Shown here: positions 50,699 to 59,131 of the stretch, in pieces
Position numbering within the stretch: position 1 is the stretch's first letter
Layout: every line of letters begins with the position of its first letter
Source of the DNA: Kangsaoukella pontilimi
Lineage (GTDB): Bacteria > Pseudomonadota > Alphaproteobacteria > Rhodobacterales > Rhodobacteraceae
Assembly (NCBI RefSeq): GCF_009830125.1
Contig: NZ_WUPT01000001.1
Span: 1,240,001-1,304,000 of the forward strand
Direction of reading: 5' to 3'
DNA: 64,000 nt
Translations under genes and position numbers: made by a program
Notes under the pieces: generated by a model
What the model saw: only the letters and a program-made list of their open reading frames with translations
Told to the model about the DNA's origin: nothing
Databases searched by the model: none

Positions 50699-52663
50699 TC
50701 ACGCCTCCGCCGCCCGGCCCTTGAGCGCGATGATGCCCCTCGGCCGGAACTGGATGAAGAGGATGATGAACAGGATCATGTAGGTCTGCGCGGCCAGCGT
50801 GTTCGACGGGTTCAGCCACTCGATCCCTTTCTGGAGGCTGCCCACCAGAGAGGCCCCGAGAAGCGTGCCCCAGATGTTGCCGACGCCCCCCACGACCACG
50901 GTCATGAAACTTTGCACGATGTAGTCGGCGCCCATCTCCGAGGTCACCTTGGCGTAAAGCCCGATGGCCACGCCCGCGATCCCCGCGATCCCCGAGCCGA
51001 AGCCGAAGGTCAGCATGTTGATCCGGTCGGGATTGATCCCCATGGACGCCGCCATGCGCGGGTTTTGCGTCACGGCGCGTACCTCCAGGCCCAGCCGGGT
51101 CCGGTTCATCACGAAGAGGATCAGCGCAAGGAACATGAGCGCCAGCACGAAAATCGCGATCCGGATATAGCTGATCGAGACGATGTCGTTGAAGACGAGA
51201 GACCCATCCAGCCAGCCCGGCGCGGTCAGCGGACGCGCTTGCGTGCCGAAGATGTTCTTGGCGATCTGCTGAAGCGCGATGGACACCCCGAAGGTCGCGA
51301 GAAGCGTCTCCAGAGGCCGGTGATAGAGCCAGCGGATCACCAGCCGCTCCAGCGCGACACCCGCCGCGAAGGTCACCGCGAAGGCGAGCGGAATGGCGAC
51401 GATGATCGAAAGCGTGTAGTCGGGCACGAAAAGCTGCACGACATAGCCCGTATAGGCGCCCATCATGATGAACTCGCCATGGGCCATGTTGATGACACCC
51501 ATCACGCCGAAGGTGATGGCGAGCCCGATGGCGGCAAGGAAATAGATCGACGCAAGCGACAGCGCATCCAGCCCCAAATCCATCGCCTGATTGACCGCGA
51601 CCGCATTCTCGATCCCTGCCAGCACACCGGAAGCGGCAGCGACAACGGCAGGCGGCGCGCCGGTAAAGCGCTCATAAAAAACATGAGACGACAGCGCCTC
51701 GGAGACCTCGGCTTCGGTCGCGACAGGCTCGACCTCGCCCGCGGCGGCGAGCGCCGCATAGGCCATGTCGCGCGCGGCCTCGCTGTCGAGTGTCGCCACC
51801 TGAATACCCGCGATCCGGCCGTTCTCGATATGGCCTTCAAGCGCGACGCGCTTGTCGTCCCGGCCGATCCGTGGCGCGGCCAGACCGGCATCGACCAGAA
51901 GGCCGTAGGCATCATCCTCGCTCAGTGCCTCCGACCCCGGTTCCAGCACGCGCCCTATGTCATCGCCCTCGGGCAGTGCCGTTGCCACCTCGATCCTTGT
52001 GGCCAGTAGCGGGTTCAGCGCGGCGCGGACGTCAACGCCCAGATCGCCGTCGAAATACTCGATCGCCTCGATCCGGGCGGCCTCGTCCTCGTCGAAACGG
52101 ATCGTCAGCAACCGCTCGAGTCGCGTCTTGCGCGCGGCGAGCGACGGGTCGGTCTCATCCCCGGCGGCGGCACGGAGCGCGGCGAGATGCGAGGCCTCGG
52201 GGTCGCGTTCGATGGCGTCAAGCGCGGTTGCACGGTTCACGGGATCGGGATCGGTCAGCTGAAAGCGCACGAGCGCCGCGCCGATCATGCCTCGTATACC
52301 GGAGTTTGGCTTCAGCTGTTCGTAATCATCGTCGGAAAAGGTGCCCAATTCGGAGCCATCCGCGAAATCGAAAACCCTGAGCGTGTCGCGGTCGATTTCT
52401 TCGGCCCAGACGAAAAGCCCGGTCTCGGTCTGGCGCCACATTTCCTTGGCCTGCCAGCGCTCGAGCACCTCTTGCGCTTCAGACAGCCCACTGGCCGCCA
52501 GCGCGTCGATGGCCGGGCCGATGGTGCGGCGCGAGGACTTCTCGATCTCGTCGCCATGGGCCTGAAGAACCTGCTGAATGGGCGCGTCCGCCTGCTGCGC
52601 GGCGACCGGCGCGGCGATGGAGATCAGGCAGCAGATCAGGATCCGGCAGAGCGAACGGGTCAT
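50699..52663 (-). CDS. urtB: Urea ABC transporter permease UrtB with periplasmic N-terminal domain
   Basis: 654 residues. A signal peptide (MTRSLCRILICCLISIAAPVAA) and a soluble domain of about 340 residues come first, then a LivH-type permease from about residue 365 with SIYFLAAIGLAITFGVMGVI, NMAHGEFIMMGAYTGYV and FGFGSGIAGIAGVAIGLYAK. The long N-terminal domain, with HEAT-like Ala/Asp-rich helices, is typical of proteobacterial UrtB and absent from LivH. ATG 52663 is the first codon compatible with the signal peptide. It forms the pore with UrtC. Confidence 0.92.
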   Translation of the reverse strand: MTRSLCRILICCLISIAAPVAAQQADAPIQQVLQAHGDEIEKSSRRTIGPAIDALAASGLSEAQEVLERWQAKEMWRQTETGLFVWAEEIDRDTLRVFDFADGSELGTFSDDDYEQLKPNSGIRGMIGAALVRFQLTDPDPVNRATALDAIERDPEASHLAALRAAAGDETDPSLAARKTRLERLLTIRFDEDEAARIEAIEYFDGDLGVDVRAALNPLLATRIEVATALPEGDDIGRVLEPGSEALSEDDAYGLLVDAGLAAPRIGRDDKRVALEGHIENGRIAGIQVATLDSEAARDMAYAALAAAGEVEPVATEAEVSEALSSHVFYERFTGAPPAVVAAASGVLAGIENAVAVNQAMDLGLDALSLASIYFLAAIGLAITFGVMGVINMAHGEFIMMGAYTGYVVQLFVPDYTLSIIVAIPLAFAVTFAAGVALERLVIRWLYHRPLETLLATFGVSIALQQIAKNIFGTQARPLTAPGWLDGSLVFNDIVSISYIRIAIFVLALMFLALILFVMNRTRLGLEVRAVTQNPRMAASMGINPDRINMLTFGFGSGIAGIAGVAIGLYAKVTSEMGADYIVQSFMTVVVGGVGNIWGTLLGASLVGSLQKGIEWLNPSNTLAAQTYMILFIILFIQFRPRGIIALKGRAAEA

Positions 52664-52687
52664 TCCAGACTCACTTTCAGAAGGTGT

Positions 52688-52711
52688 CGGGGGGCACATG
52701 CGCACCCCCCG
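52688..52711 (-). terminator. Intercistronic hairpin after urtA
   Basis: CGGGGGG (52688-52694) and CCCCCCG (52705-52711), 7-base-pair stem with a 10-base loop, between the urtA stop and urtB start. No T-run. This is the third binding-protein gene in the window followed directly by such a hairpin. Confidence 0.55.
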
Positions 52712-52731
52712 TTTCGCGTCGGAGGCGTGGA

Positions 52732-54015
52732 TCAGTAGTTCGACTTGATCTGAACGCAGGTCTCGGTCTGGGTGTTGTACATACCGCAGCCAAGGTCCTT
52801 CCAATCCGAGGTCAGGACAGCCGATTCCGGCAGGAAGTCGGTCCAGGCGTCGCCCGGCACTTCCTCGGTCTGGCTGATGATGTCGAACTGGCCGTCCTCC
52901 TGGATTTCACCGATCAGAACCGGCTTCGCCAGGTGGTGGTTCGGCAGCATGACCGCCGTGCCGCCCGTCAGGTTCGGGAATTCCTGACCGTACATGGCGG
53001 TCCGGACCGCATCGACATCGGTGGTTCCGGCGTCGGTCACGGCGTTCACCCACATGTTGAAGCCGATGTAATGGGCTTCCATCGGGTCGTTGGTCACGCG
53101 GTCTTCACCCATGCGGGCCTTCCATGCGGCAACCCATTCCTCGTTGGCTTCGGTGTCCGCCGACTGGAAGTAGTTCCACGCAGCCAGGTGACCGACAAGG
53201 TTCGAGGTGTCGAGGCCCGAAAGCTCTTCTTCACCCACCGAGAAGGCCACGACAGGGATGTCGTCCGCCGAGATACCGGCAGCGGCGAGTTCCTTGTAGA
53301 AGCCCACGTTGGCGTCGCCGTTGATGGTCGAGATCACGCCGACCTTCTTGCCGTCGGCACCCAGCGCGACGACGTCAGCCACGATCTTGGACCAGTCCGA
53401 GTGGCCGAAGGGCGTGTAGTTGACGAAGATGTCCTCGGCCGGAATGCCCTGCTGCTGCAGGTACGACTCAAGAATGTTGTTCGTGGTCCGGGGGTACACA
53501 TAGTCCGTGCCCAGAAGCGCGAATTTCTCGACGCCGAGTTCCTCAAGGAAGTAATCGGTGGCCGGGATCGCCTGCTGGTTGGGCGCGGCACCGGTGTAGA
53601 AGACGTTCTTCGACGATTCTTCGCCTTCGTACTGGACGGGATAGAACAGAAGACCGTTCAGCTCCTCGATCACGGGCAGAACCGATTTCCGGCTCACGCT
53701 GGTCCAGTTGCCGAAGATCACGTCGACCTCATGGACGGTCAGCAGCTCGCGCGCCTTTTCAGCGAAGAGCGGCCAGTCCGAAGCGGGGTCCACAACGACC
53801 GCTTCGAGCTCGCAGCCAAGAAGGCCACCGGCCTCGTTCTGCTGCTCGACGAGCATTTCCATCGTGTCCTTCAGCGTTGTCTCCGAGATCGCCATGGTTC
53901 CTGACAGCGAATGCAGGACACCCACCTTGATCGGGCAGGAGACGTCCTGAGCAGCGGCCGGAACGGCAGCGGCGAGCAGAATGGCGGCAGTGGATGCAAG
54001 TAGTTTTTCCGACAT
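52732..54015 (-). CDS. urtA: Urea ABC transporter substrate-binding protein UrtA
   Basis: A 427-residue periplasmic binding protein of the Leu/Ile/Val-type fold. The signal peptide is MSEKLLASTAAILLAAAVPA (cleavage after AAA, near 23). UrtA/FmdD landmarks are CPIKVGVLHSLSGTMAISET, GLLGCELEAVVVDPASDWPL, FYPVQYEGEESSKNVFYTGA and the C-terminal WKDLGCGMYNTQTETCV with its cysteines. It starts the leftward urea operon. The 290 bases upstream hold no recognised gene and no clear sigma-54 or NtrC site. Confidence 0.94.
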   Translation of the reverse strand: MSEKLLASTAAILLAAAVPAAAQDVSCPIKVGVLHSLSGTMAISETTLKDTMEMLVEQQNEAGGLLGCELEAVVVDPASDWPLFAEKARELLTVHEVDVIFGNWTSVSRKSVLPVIEELNGLLFYPVQYEGEESSKNVFYTGAAPNQQAIPATDYFLEELGVEKFALLGTDYVYPRTTNNILESYLQQQGIPAEDIFVNYTPFGHSDWSKIVADVVALGADGKKVGVISTINGDANVGFYKELAAAGISADDIPVVAFSVGEEELSGLDTSNLVGHLAAWNYFQSADTEANEEWVAAWKARMGEDRVTNDPMEAHYIGFNMWVNAVTDAGTTDVDAVRTAMYGQEFPNLTGGTAVMLPNHHLAKPVLIGEIQEDGQFDIISQTEEVPGDAWTDFLPESAVLTSDWKDLGCGMYNTQTETCVQIKSNY

Positions 54016-54266
54016 CGCGAGTTCCTTTGCGTGTCGCGCGGGACCATTGCACTGGCTGGACTTCTCCCCCATATGCCCCCCACGCAATTCATTTGCGGAG
54101 TGCGGTGGTGTTCTGGTGTGCTAGTCCGGCACCATCGCACGTTCGATCGGGTGCGTTTACCCGCCGCGATCTAAGCCACTAACCGTGATCGATAACGAGC
54201 GGCGCGCCTGTTCAGGAGACGACGCGCGGGTCGAAAAGATGAATTTCGTCGCACTTTTTTGAGAAA

Positions 54267-54283
54267 CGCCTAATTATGAGGCG
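54267..54283 (-). terminator. Small hairpin downstream of the 126-residue exported protein gene
   Basis: CGCCT (54267-54271) and AGGCG (54279-54283) with a 7-base loop. On the minus strand it is followed by TTTCTC, a short T-rich run, 23 bases after the gene stop. Weak candidate. The remainder of 54016-54305 shows no gene. Confidence 0.3.
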
Positions 54284-54305
54284 CGCTTTATTGCGAACTC
54301 GACCG

Positions 54306-54686
54306 TCAGCCGCCGAGCAGCAATACGCGGCATTGGGCCACTATCGCTTCGGCGCGCTGCGCCGCATGGTACGCGCTCTCGCGGTCACGCCCGAAGGCCG
54401 CCTCGCGCAAAAGCCCCGCTTGCGCAGCCTTGGCGTCAATTCTGCGGTTCAGGGACTGAGCGGTCGAAGGCCCGTCGACCGCATCCAGAAGATCGAGGAA
54501 CTGCGCCCGCTGAGCGGCATAGGTGTCGGCTTTCGCGTCCTGCATCAGCCACGAGTGCTCGACCATGGCCGAAAGCTGGCCCGCACAATTCGCGAAGATT
54601 CTTGGCAGATCGTCAGATGCAGGCGACGGCTCGGGAACCATGGTCAACCCGAAGACAAGCGCAGCAAAAGTTTTCAAACCGCTCAT
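54306..54686 (-). CDS. Small exported protein of unknown function
   Basis: 126 residues. The N terminus MSGLKTFAALVFGLTMVPEP, ending in PSPASDD, is a plausible signal peptide with no lipobox. The mature part is mainly helical and Ala-rich, with only two cysteines (IFANCAGQL near 34 and VAQCRVLLL near 119) that could form a disulfide bridging its ends, and a SWLMQDAKADTYAAQRAQFL helix. I do not recognise the family. It runs in the same direction as urtA but is 290 bases upstream of it with a possible terminator between, so it is probably independent. Codon use resembles its neighbours. Confidence 0.6.
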   Translation of the reverse strand: MSGLKTFAALVFGLTMVPEPSPASDDLPRIFANCAGQLSAMVEHSWLMQDAKADTYAAQRAQFLDLLDAVDGPSTAQSLNRRIDAKAAQAGLLREAAFGRDRESAYHAAQRAEAIVAQCRVLLLGG

Positions 54687-54818
54687 AAAACAGATTCTAT
54701 GGCCAAAATTTCGCGTACCAAACAGGCGTTTTGATAAAACTTGAAAGGTGTGACGTCTCCTCCTCGACCGTCGCCGGGACCGAAGCGCCTCAGAACCTTG
54801 CTAAAAAAACCGTTTGCC

Positions 54819-54847
54819 TTGACTTCGGCCTGTCGCGTGCAATTTTT
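54819..54847 (+). promoter_or_regulatory. Possible promoter of the flavoprotein gene
   Basis: TTGACT (54819-54824), 17 bases, ATTTTT (54842-54847). The -10 is poor, but it falls inside a perfect palindrome, so a repressor there would block it. The rest of the 217-base gap (54687-54903) shows no gene. Confidence 0.35.
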
Positions 54848-54861
54848 TGATCAAAAAATTG
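54840..54861. promoter_or_regulatory. Perfect 22-base palindrome upstream of the dimethylglycine-dehydrogenase-like gene
   Basis: Left arm CAATTTTTTGA (54840-54850) is followed at once by its exact reverse complement TCAAAAAATTG (54851-54861). It is AT-rich in GC-rich surroundings and 42 bases before the ATG at 54904, an operator position. The core TTTTGATCAAAA resembles sites of GntR-type regulators. It differs from the palindrome at 57421, so the neighbouring GntR protein probably does not use both. Confidence 0.65.
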
Positions 54862-54903
54862 GCCCCGCCCACTCGGCGACCGTATTGCAAAGGACCTGAC
54901 GCC

Positions 54904-57363
54904 ATGTCCCAGGAAATTCCATCCCATGCACAATGCGTCATCATCGGTGGCGGCTCGATCGGCTGCAACATCGCCTACCACCTGACGAAACTGGGGATGA
55001 CCGATGTCGTCGTGCTGGAGCGGGACAAGCTGACCTCCGGCACCACATGGCACGCGGCAGGCGAGATCGTTCCGGCGGTGCTCGGCGCGGAATGGGAATG
55101 CGAGCTTTATACCTATGGCCGCAACCTGATCGCGGGCCTCGAGGCCGAGACGGGTCAGGCGACAGGCTTCCGGCAGGTGGGCTATATTCAGCCCGCCGAC
55201 ACCACCGAAAGGCTGGAGGAACTCCGGCGCGGCGCGGCCTTCATGAGCCGCTTCGGGATCGAGATGCACGAGATCACCGCTACCGAGGCCGCAGAGCGGT
55301 TTCCCATCGGGGATTTCTCGGACACGATCGCCGCCTTCTGGTATCCGCTCGAAGGGCGCACCAACCCCGTGGACACGACACAGGCCCTGGCGCGGGGAGC
55401 GCGCAGCAGGGGCGCGCGGATCGTCGAGGATACCTCGGTGCAGGACATCCTGACCGCGAATGGCCGCGTGACCGGCGTGCGCACCGACAAGGGCGACATC
55501 ATGGCCGAGCATGTGGTCATTGCTGCCGGTATGTGGTCACGCCAGATCGGCGCCCGCGCCGGGCTGAACCTGCCCCTGCAGGCCGCCGAACACTATTACC
55601 TCATCACCGAACCGATCGAGGGAGTCACCCGCGACCTGCCGCTGCTCGAGGACGCCCATTCCTGGGCCTATTTCCGCGAAGAGGTGGGCGGGCTTCTGGT
55701 TGGTCTTTTCGAGCCCGACGCCGCGCCCTGGAACATCGACGCCATCCCCGAGAATTTCATTTTCGGGGAAATCGAGCCCGACTGGGACCGCGTCGTTCCC
55801 CATCTGGAAGCGGCCTTCCGCCGCGTCCCCTCCGCCGCGACCGCTGGCGTCAAGAAGCTCTTCTGCGGACCGGAAAGCTTCACACCAGACCTTGCCCCCC
55901 TCGTGGGCGAAGCGCCGGGCCTGCGCAATTGCTGGGTGGCGGCAGGCCTCAATTCGCTCGGCATCCTCTACGGTCCGGGCATCGGCATGGCGCTGGCGCA
56001 CTGGATCGTGGACGGGCGCTGCCCGGTCGATCACACGGCTTTCAACGTCGATCGCTTCGCCGATGGCAGCCACAACACCCCGGCCTTCCGCCACGACCGC
56101 ACGAAAGAGCTTCTGGCCAAATCCTTCGGCGCGCATTTCCCGAACGACACGTTCAAGACGGCCCGCGGCCTGAAACGCTCGGCCCTCTACGACCGGCTGA
56201 AAGACGCGGGCGCCTATTTCACCGAAAGCCACGGCTGGGAACAACCCGACTGGTTCGCGCCCTCGAACGCGGAGGCGAAGATCGAGGCCTATAGCTGGGG
56301 CCGCCAGAACTGGTGGGACTGGCACGCGGAAGAGCATCGCGCGGCCCGCGAAGACGTGATCCTGATGGACATGTCGTCGATGGCGAAATTCCTCGTCCAG
56401 GGGCGCGATGCCTGCGCGCTTCTCAACCGCATCAGTTGCAACGAGGTGGACGTGCCCAATGGGCGCGTCGTCTACACCGCCTGGACGAACGACGCGGGCG
56501 GCTTCGAGGCGGACCTGACCGTCACGCGTCTCGGCCGCGAAAAGTTCCTCGTGGTAGTCGGCGAGAACAGCCACGGCCACACCAAGACCTGGATGCGCCG
56601 CCATATCGGCCCGGACCAGTTCGTCACTATCACCGACGTCACGCCCGGCATCACCCAGATCAACGTGCACGGCCCCCGTGCGCGCGACCTGATGGAACGG
56701 GTCAGCGAGACGGACCTCTCGGACGACGCCTTCCCCTTCATGACCGCGCAGGAAATCGATGTGGGCTATTTCCGGGTCACCGCGCTTCGCGTGACCTATG
56801 TGGGCGAGTTGGGTTGGGAGCTACACGTACCGAACCTCCACGCCGTTCAGGTCTATGACCTTCTGAAAGAGGCCGGCGCGGATCTTGGCGTCCGGGATGC
56901 GGGGATGCAGACGCTCTCGTCGCTTCGTCTGGAAAAGGCCTATCGCGATTTCGGCGTGGATGTGGACAACACGGACAACCCGATCGAGGCGGGACTGGGT
57001 TTTGCGGTGAAACTCGACAAGCCGGGCGGGTTCATCGGGCGCGACTCGCTGGCCCGGCTGAAGGCCGAGGGCACGCCCAAACGGCGAATGCTCCAGTTTC
57101 TACTGACCGATCCCGCGCCGCTTCTTTTCAGCAACGAGACCGTTTACCTGAACGGCACGGCAGTCGGGCATATCCAGGTCGGCGCATACGGCCACACCCT
57201 CGGCGGGGCGGTAGGGATCGGTTTTGCCGAAACGGCGGGACCGCTTACCCCCGATGACGTCGCCTCGGGGACATGGGAGATCGACGTGGCAGGCACACGC
57301 TTTCCGGCCAAGGCGTCGCTGAAACCGCTGTTCGATCCGGGAATGGAGCGCATCCGGAGCTGA
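54904..57363 (+). CDS. FAD-dependent dimethylglycine/sarcosine dehydrogenase-like protein
   Basis: 819 residues in two halves. The N-terminal DAO-type flavoprotein (1-about 380) has CVIIGGGSIGCNIAYHLTKL and the conserved SGTTWHAAGEIV, whose His is the covalent FAD site in dimethylglycine and sarcosine dehydrogenases. The C-terminal GcvT-like folate-binding domain (about 430-810) has MDMSSMAKFLVQG, YTAWTNDAGGFEADLTVTRL, ELGWELHVPN and LGFAVKLDKPGGFIGRDSL. It should oxidatively demethylate an N-methylated amine and pass the one-carbon unit to tetrahydrofolate. Start ATG 54904 follows AAAGGACC. Exact substrate unknown. Confidence 0.9.
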   Translation: MSQEIPSHAQCVIIGGGSIGCNIAYHLTKLGMTDVVVLERDKLTSGTTWHAAGEIVPAVLGAEWECELYTYGRNLIAGLEAETGQATGFRQVGYIQPADTTERLEELRRGAAFMSRFGIEMHEITATEAAERFPIGDFSDTIAAFWYPLEGRTNPVDTTQALARGARSRGARIVEDTSVQDILTANGRVTGVRTDKGDIMAEHVVIAAGMWSRQIGARAGLNLPLQAAEHYYLITEPIEGVTRDLPLLEDAHSWAYFREEVGGLLVGLFEPDAAPWNIDAIPENFIFGEIEPDWDRVVPHLEAAFRRVPSAATAGVKKLFCGPESFTPDLAPLVGEAPGLRNCWVAAGLNSLGILYGPGIGMALAHWIVDGRCPVDHTAFNVDRFADGSHNTPAFRHDRTKELLAKSFGAHFPNDTFKTARGLKRSALYDRLKDAGAYFTESHGWEQPDWFAPSNAEAKIEAYSWGRQNWWDWHAEEHRAAREDVILMDMSSMAKFLVQGRDACALLNRISCNEVDVPNGRVVYTAWTNDAGGFEADLTVTRLGREKFLVVVGENSHGHTKTWMRRHIGPDQFVTITDVTPGITQINVHGPRARDLMERVSETDLSDDAFPFMTAQEIDVGYFRVTALRVTYVGELGWELHVPNLHAVQVYDLLKEAGADLGVRDAGMQTLSSLRLEKAYRDFGVDVDNTDNPIEAGLGFAVKLDKPGGFIGRDSLARLKAEGTPKRRMLQFLLTDPAPLLFSNETVYLNGTAVGHIQVGAYGHTLGGAVGIGFAETAGPLTPDDVASGTWEIDVAGTRFPAKASLKPLFDPGMERIRS

Positions 57364-57393
57364 GACTTTTCTCACGCCTGACGGAAAGCGTCT

Positions 57394-57422
57394 TTGACAC
57401 TTCTCCGCTGCGACCCTAGGAT
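57394..57422 (+). promoter_or_regulatory. Promoter of the GntR-AbrB operon
   Basis: TTGACA (57394-57399), 17-base spacer, TAGGAT (57417-57422): the best sigma-70 type promoter seen in the window. Its -10 overlaps the left arm of the operator at 57421, so binding there would block transcription. Confidence 0.7.
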
Positions 57423-57442
57423 TGTATCCAGAAGGATACAAT
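57421..57442. promoter_or_regulatory. Operator of the FCD-type GntR regulator
   Basis: Perfect inverted repeat of 9-base arms, ATTGTATCC (57421-57429) and GGATACAAT (57434-57442), separated by AGAA, ending 3 bases before the ATG. It overlaps both the -10 element and the AGAAGG ribosome site, a layout for tight autorepression. FadR/FCD-type GntR proteins often bind sites of the form TTGTAT-N-ATACAA. Confidence 0.75.
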
Positions 57443-57445
57443 TTT

Positions 57446-58087
57446 ATGCCCTCCCATCCCCGCTCCAGTGGCGAAGCCGCTTACGACGCTCTTCTGACCG
57501 CGCTCCGCGAGGGCGATTACCGCCCCGGCGACCGCCTGCGCGAGGAAGAAGTGGCCGAGCGGCTGTCGATTTCGCGGACGCCGGTGCGCGAGGCTTTGCG
57601 GAAACTTGAAGCCGAAGGCGTGGTCGAACACCGTCCACGGATCGGTGCCGTGATCCGGGGGCTTGGGCATTCCGAGATCGTCGAGCTCTACGAGATGCGG
57701 ACGGTGCTGGAACGGACGGCGGCAGAGCTGGCGGCCAAACACGGAACCGAGGCTGAGTTCGACACGCTCGATGCGCTGAACCGAGACATCGCCGCTGCCC
57801 GCGACGCCCCGTCCCGCGCCGCCGAGATAAATCAGGCCTTCCATGTCTGCCTGCACCGGGCAAGCCGGAACCGGTTTCTCGAACAAGCGGCGCGCGCGTT
57901 GACGCATTCTCTTCTGCTGCTCGGTCCAACCACCTTCACCGAAGACGCGCGCATCGACACGGTGACCTCGGAGCATCAGGCGATCATCGACGCCCTCCGT
58001 CTGGGTGATGCGGCGGCGGCGGGCGATGCGGCGGCGGCGCATCTGCAGACGTCGCTTCGCTACCGCTTGCGGACGCTCGACGCATGA
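57446..58087 (+). CDS. GntR family regulator, FadR/FCD subfamily
   Basis: 213 residues from ATG 57446. The winged helix (residues about 8-72) has AAYDALLTALREGDYRPGDR, LREEEVAERLSISRTPVREAL and EAEGVVEHRPRIGAVIRGL. The FCD domain (about 80-205) has the metal-ligand pattern YEMRTVLERTAAELA, INQAFHVCLHRASRNRFLE and TSEHQAIIDALRLGDAAAA, so the effector is probably a carboxylate bound through a metal. A stutter of (GDAAAA) lies near residues 191-203. It overlaps the AbrB gene by 4 bases and probably controls it and itself. Confidence 0.9.
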   Translation: MPSHPRSSGEAAYDALLTALREGDYRPGDRLREEEVAERLSISRTPVREALRKLEAEGVVEHRPRIGAVIRGLGHSEIVELYEMRTVLERTAAELAAKHGTEAEFDTLDALNRDIAAARDAPSRAAEINQAFHVCLHRASRNRFLEQAARALTHSLLLLGPTTFTEDARIDTVTSEHQAIIDALRLGDAAAAGDAAAAHLQTSLRYRLRTLDA

Positions 58088-59124
58088 TCCCCGTCATCAA
58101 CTCTTTCATCATCGGGCTAGCGGGGGTCGGCCTCTTCAAGGTGACAGGCCTTCCTCTGCCCTGGCTTCTGGGTCCACTCTTCGCCTGTCTCGTGGCGGCG
58201 CTCTTCCGGATTCCGATGCGCGGCATCCGGCCCCTGAACGAATCCATGCGGACCATTCTGGGCGTCGCGGTCGGCTCGACCATGACACCCGCCGTCATCG
58301 CCACCCTTCCGGACATGTGGCCAACCCTTCTTCTGGTGCCGCTCATGGTGGCGGCCATCGGAGTCATCGGCGTGCCCTACTTTCAGCGGGTGTGGGGCTA
58401 TGATTTTCCGACTGCCTATTATTCCACGATGCCCGGTGGCCTTCAGGACATGCTGGCCTTCGGAGAGGAAGCGGGCGGAAATGTCAGGGCGATGTCGCTG
58501 ATCCACGCCACACGCGTGCTGGTGATCGTCGTCGCGCTGCCCTTCCTGCTGAGAGGCATCTGGGAGGCCGACCTGAGCAACCCTCCCGGCGCTCCGATCA
58601 CGACCGTTCCGCCGGGCGAGCTTTTGCTGATGGTCGCCTGTGCAGGTATCGGCTGGTGGGCGGCGAAGCGGGTGGGCCTGTTCGGCGCGACCATCCTTGG
58701 TCCTCTCATCGCCACCGCGTTGGCGGCATCGCTCGGATGGCTGCATTTCCGCCCGCCAGCCGAAGCGGTCTGGGCGGCGCAGTTCTTCATCGGCGTGACC
58801 ATAGGCGGCAAATACGCGGGCATAACGGCGGAAGAAGTCCGCCGCGACCTGGTGGCAGGGTTCGGCTTCTGCCTGATCCTGATCCTGCTCACGCTTGTCT
58901 TCGTCGAGGCGATATACGTTCTTGGCCTCGCCCCCGGACAAGAGGCTTTGCTCGCCTTCGCACCCGGAGGACAGGCCGAGCTTACCGTCCTCGCCCTGAT
59001 CGTCGGCGCGGACGTGGCCTTCGTCGTGGCGCATCACGTGCTCAGACTGTTCGTGGTGATCCTTGGTGCGCCACTCGCCGCGCGCGCGATGAGCCGCCGC
59101 CCGGCCCCGCCCGACCCGGACTGA
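58084..59124 (+). CDS. AbrB family membrane transport protein
   Basis: A 346-residue integral membrane protein with about ten hydrophobic segments in two similar halves, as in the AbrB (PF05145) family, which is often mislabelled ammonia monooxygenase or AbrB regulator. Repeated blocks include LPLPWLLGPLFACLVAALF and ATILGPLIATALAASLGWLH (the L-GPL motif in each half), DFPTAYYSTMPGGLQDMLAF and LLAFAPGGQAELTVLALIVG. The repeat suggests a transporter or exporter; the substrate is unknown. It is coupled to the GntR gene by ATGA, so the GntR effector may be its cargo. Confidence 0.85.
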   Translation: MIPVINSFIIGLAGVGLFKVTGLPLPWLLGPLFACLVAALFRIPMRGIRPLNESMRTILGVAVGSTMTPAVIATLPDMWPTLLLVPLMVAAIGVIGVPYFQRVWGYDFPTAYYSTMPGGLQDMLAFGEEAGGNVRAMSLIHATRVLVIVVALPFLLRGIWEADLSNPPGAPITTVPPGELLLMVACAGIGWWAAKRVGLFGATILGPLIATALAASLGWLHFRPPAEAVWAAQFFIGVTIGGKYAGITAEEVRRDLVAGFGFCLILILLTLVFVEAIYVLGLAPGQEALLAFAPGGQAELTVLALIVGADVAFVVAHHVLRLFVVILGAPLAARAMSRRPAPPDPD

Positions 59125-59131
59125 GGGGCGG

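Noticed and set aside
54016-54305. Sigma-54 or NtrC site upstream of urtA
   Set aside because: I looked for a GG-N10-GC type pair and TGCACC-N5-GGTGCA dyads on the minus strand. Only a GCACC ... GGTGC pair with a 16-base gap is present, which does not fit.
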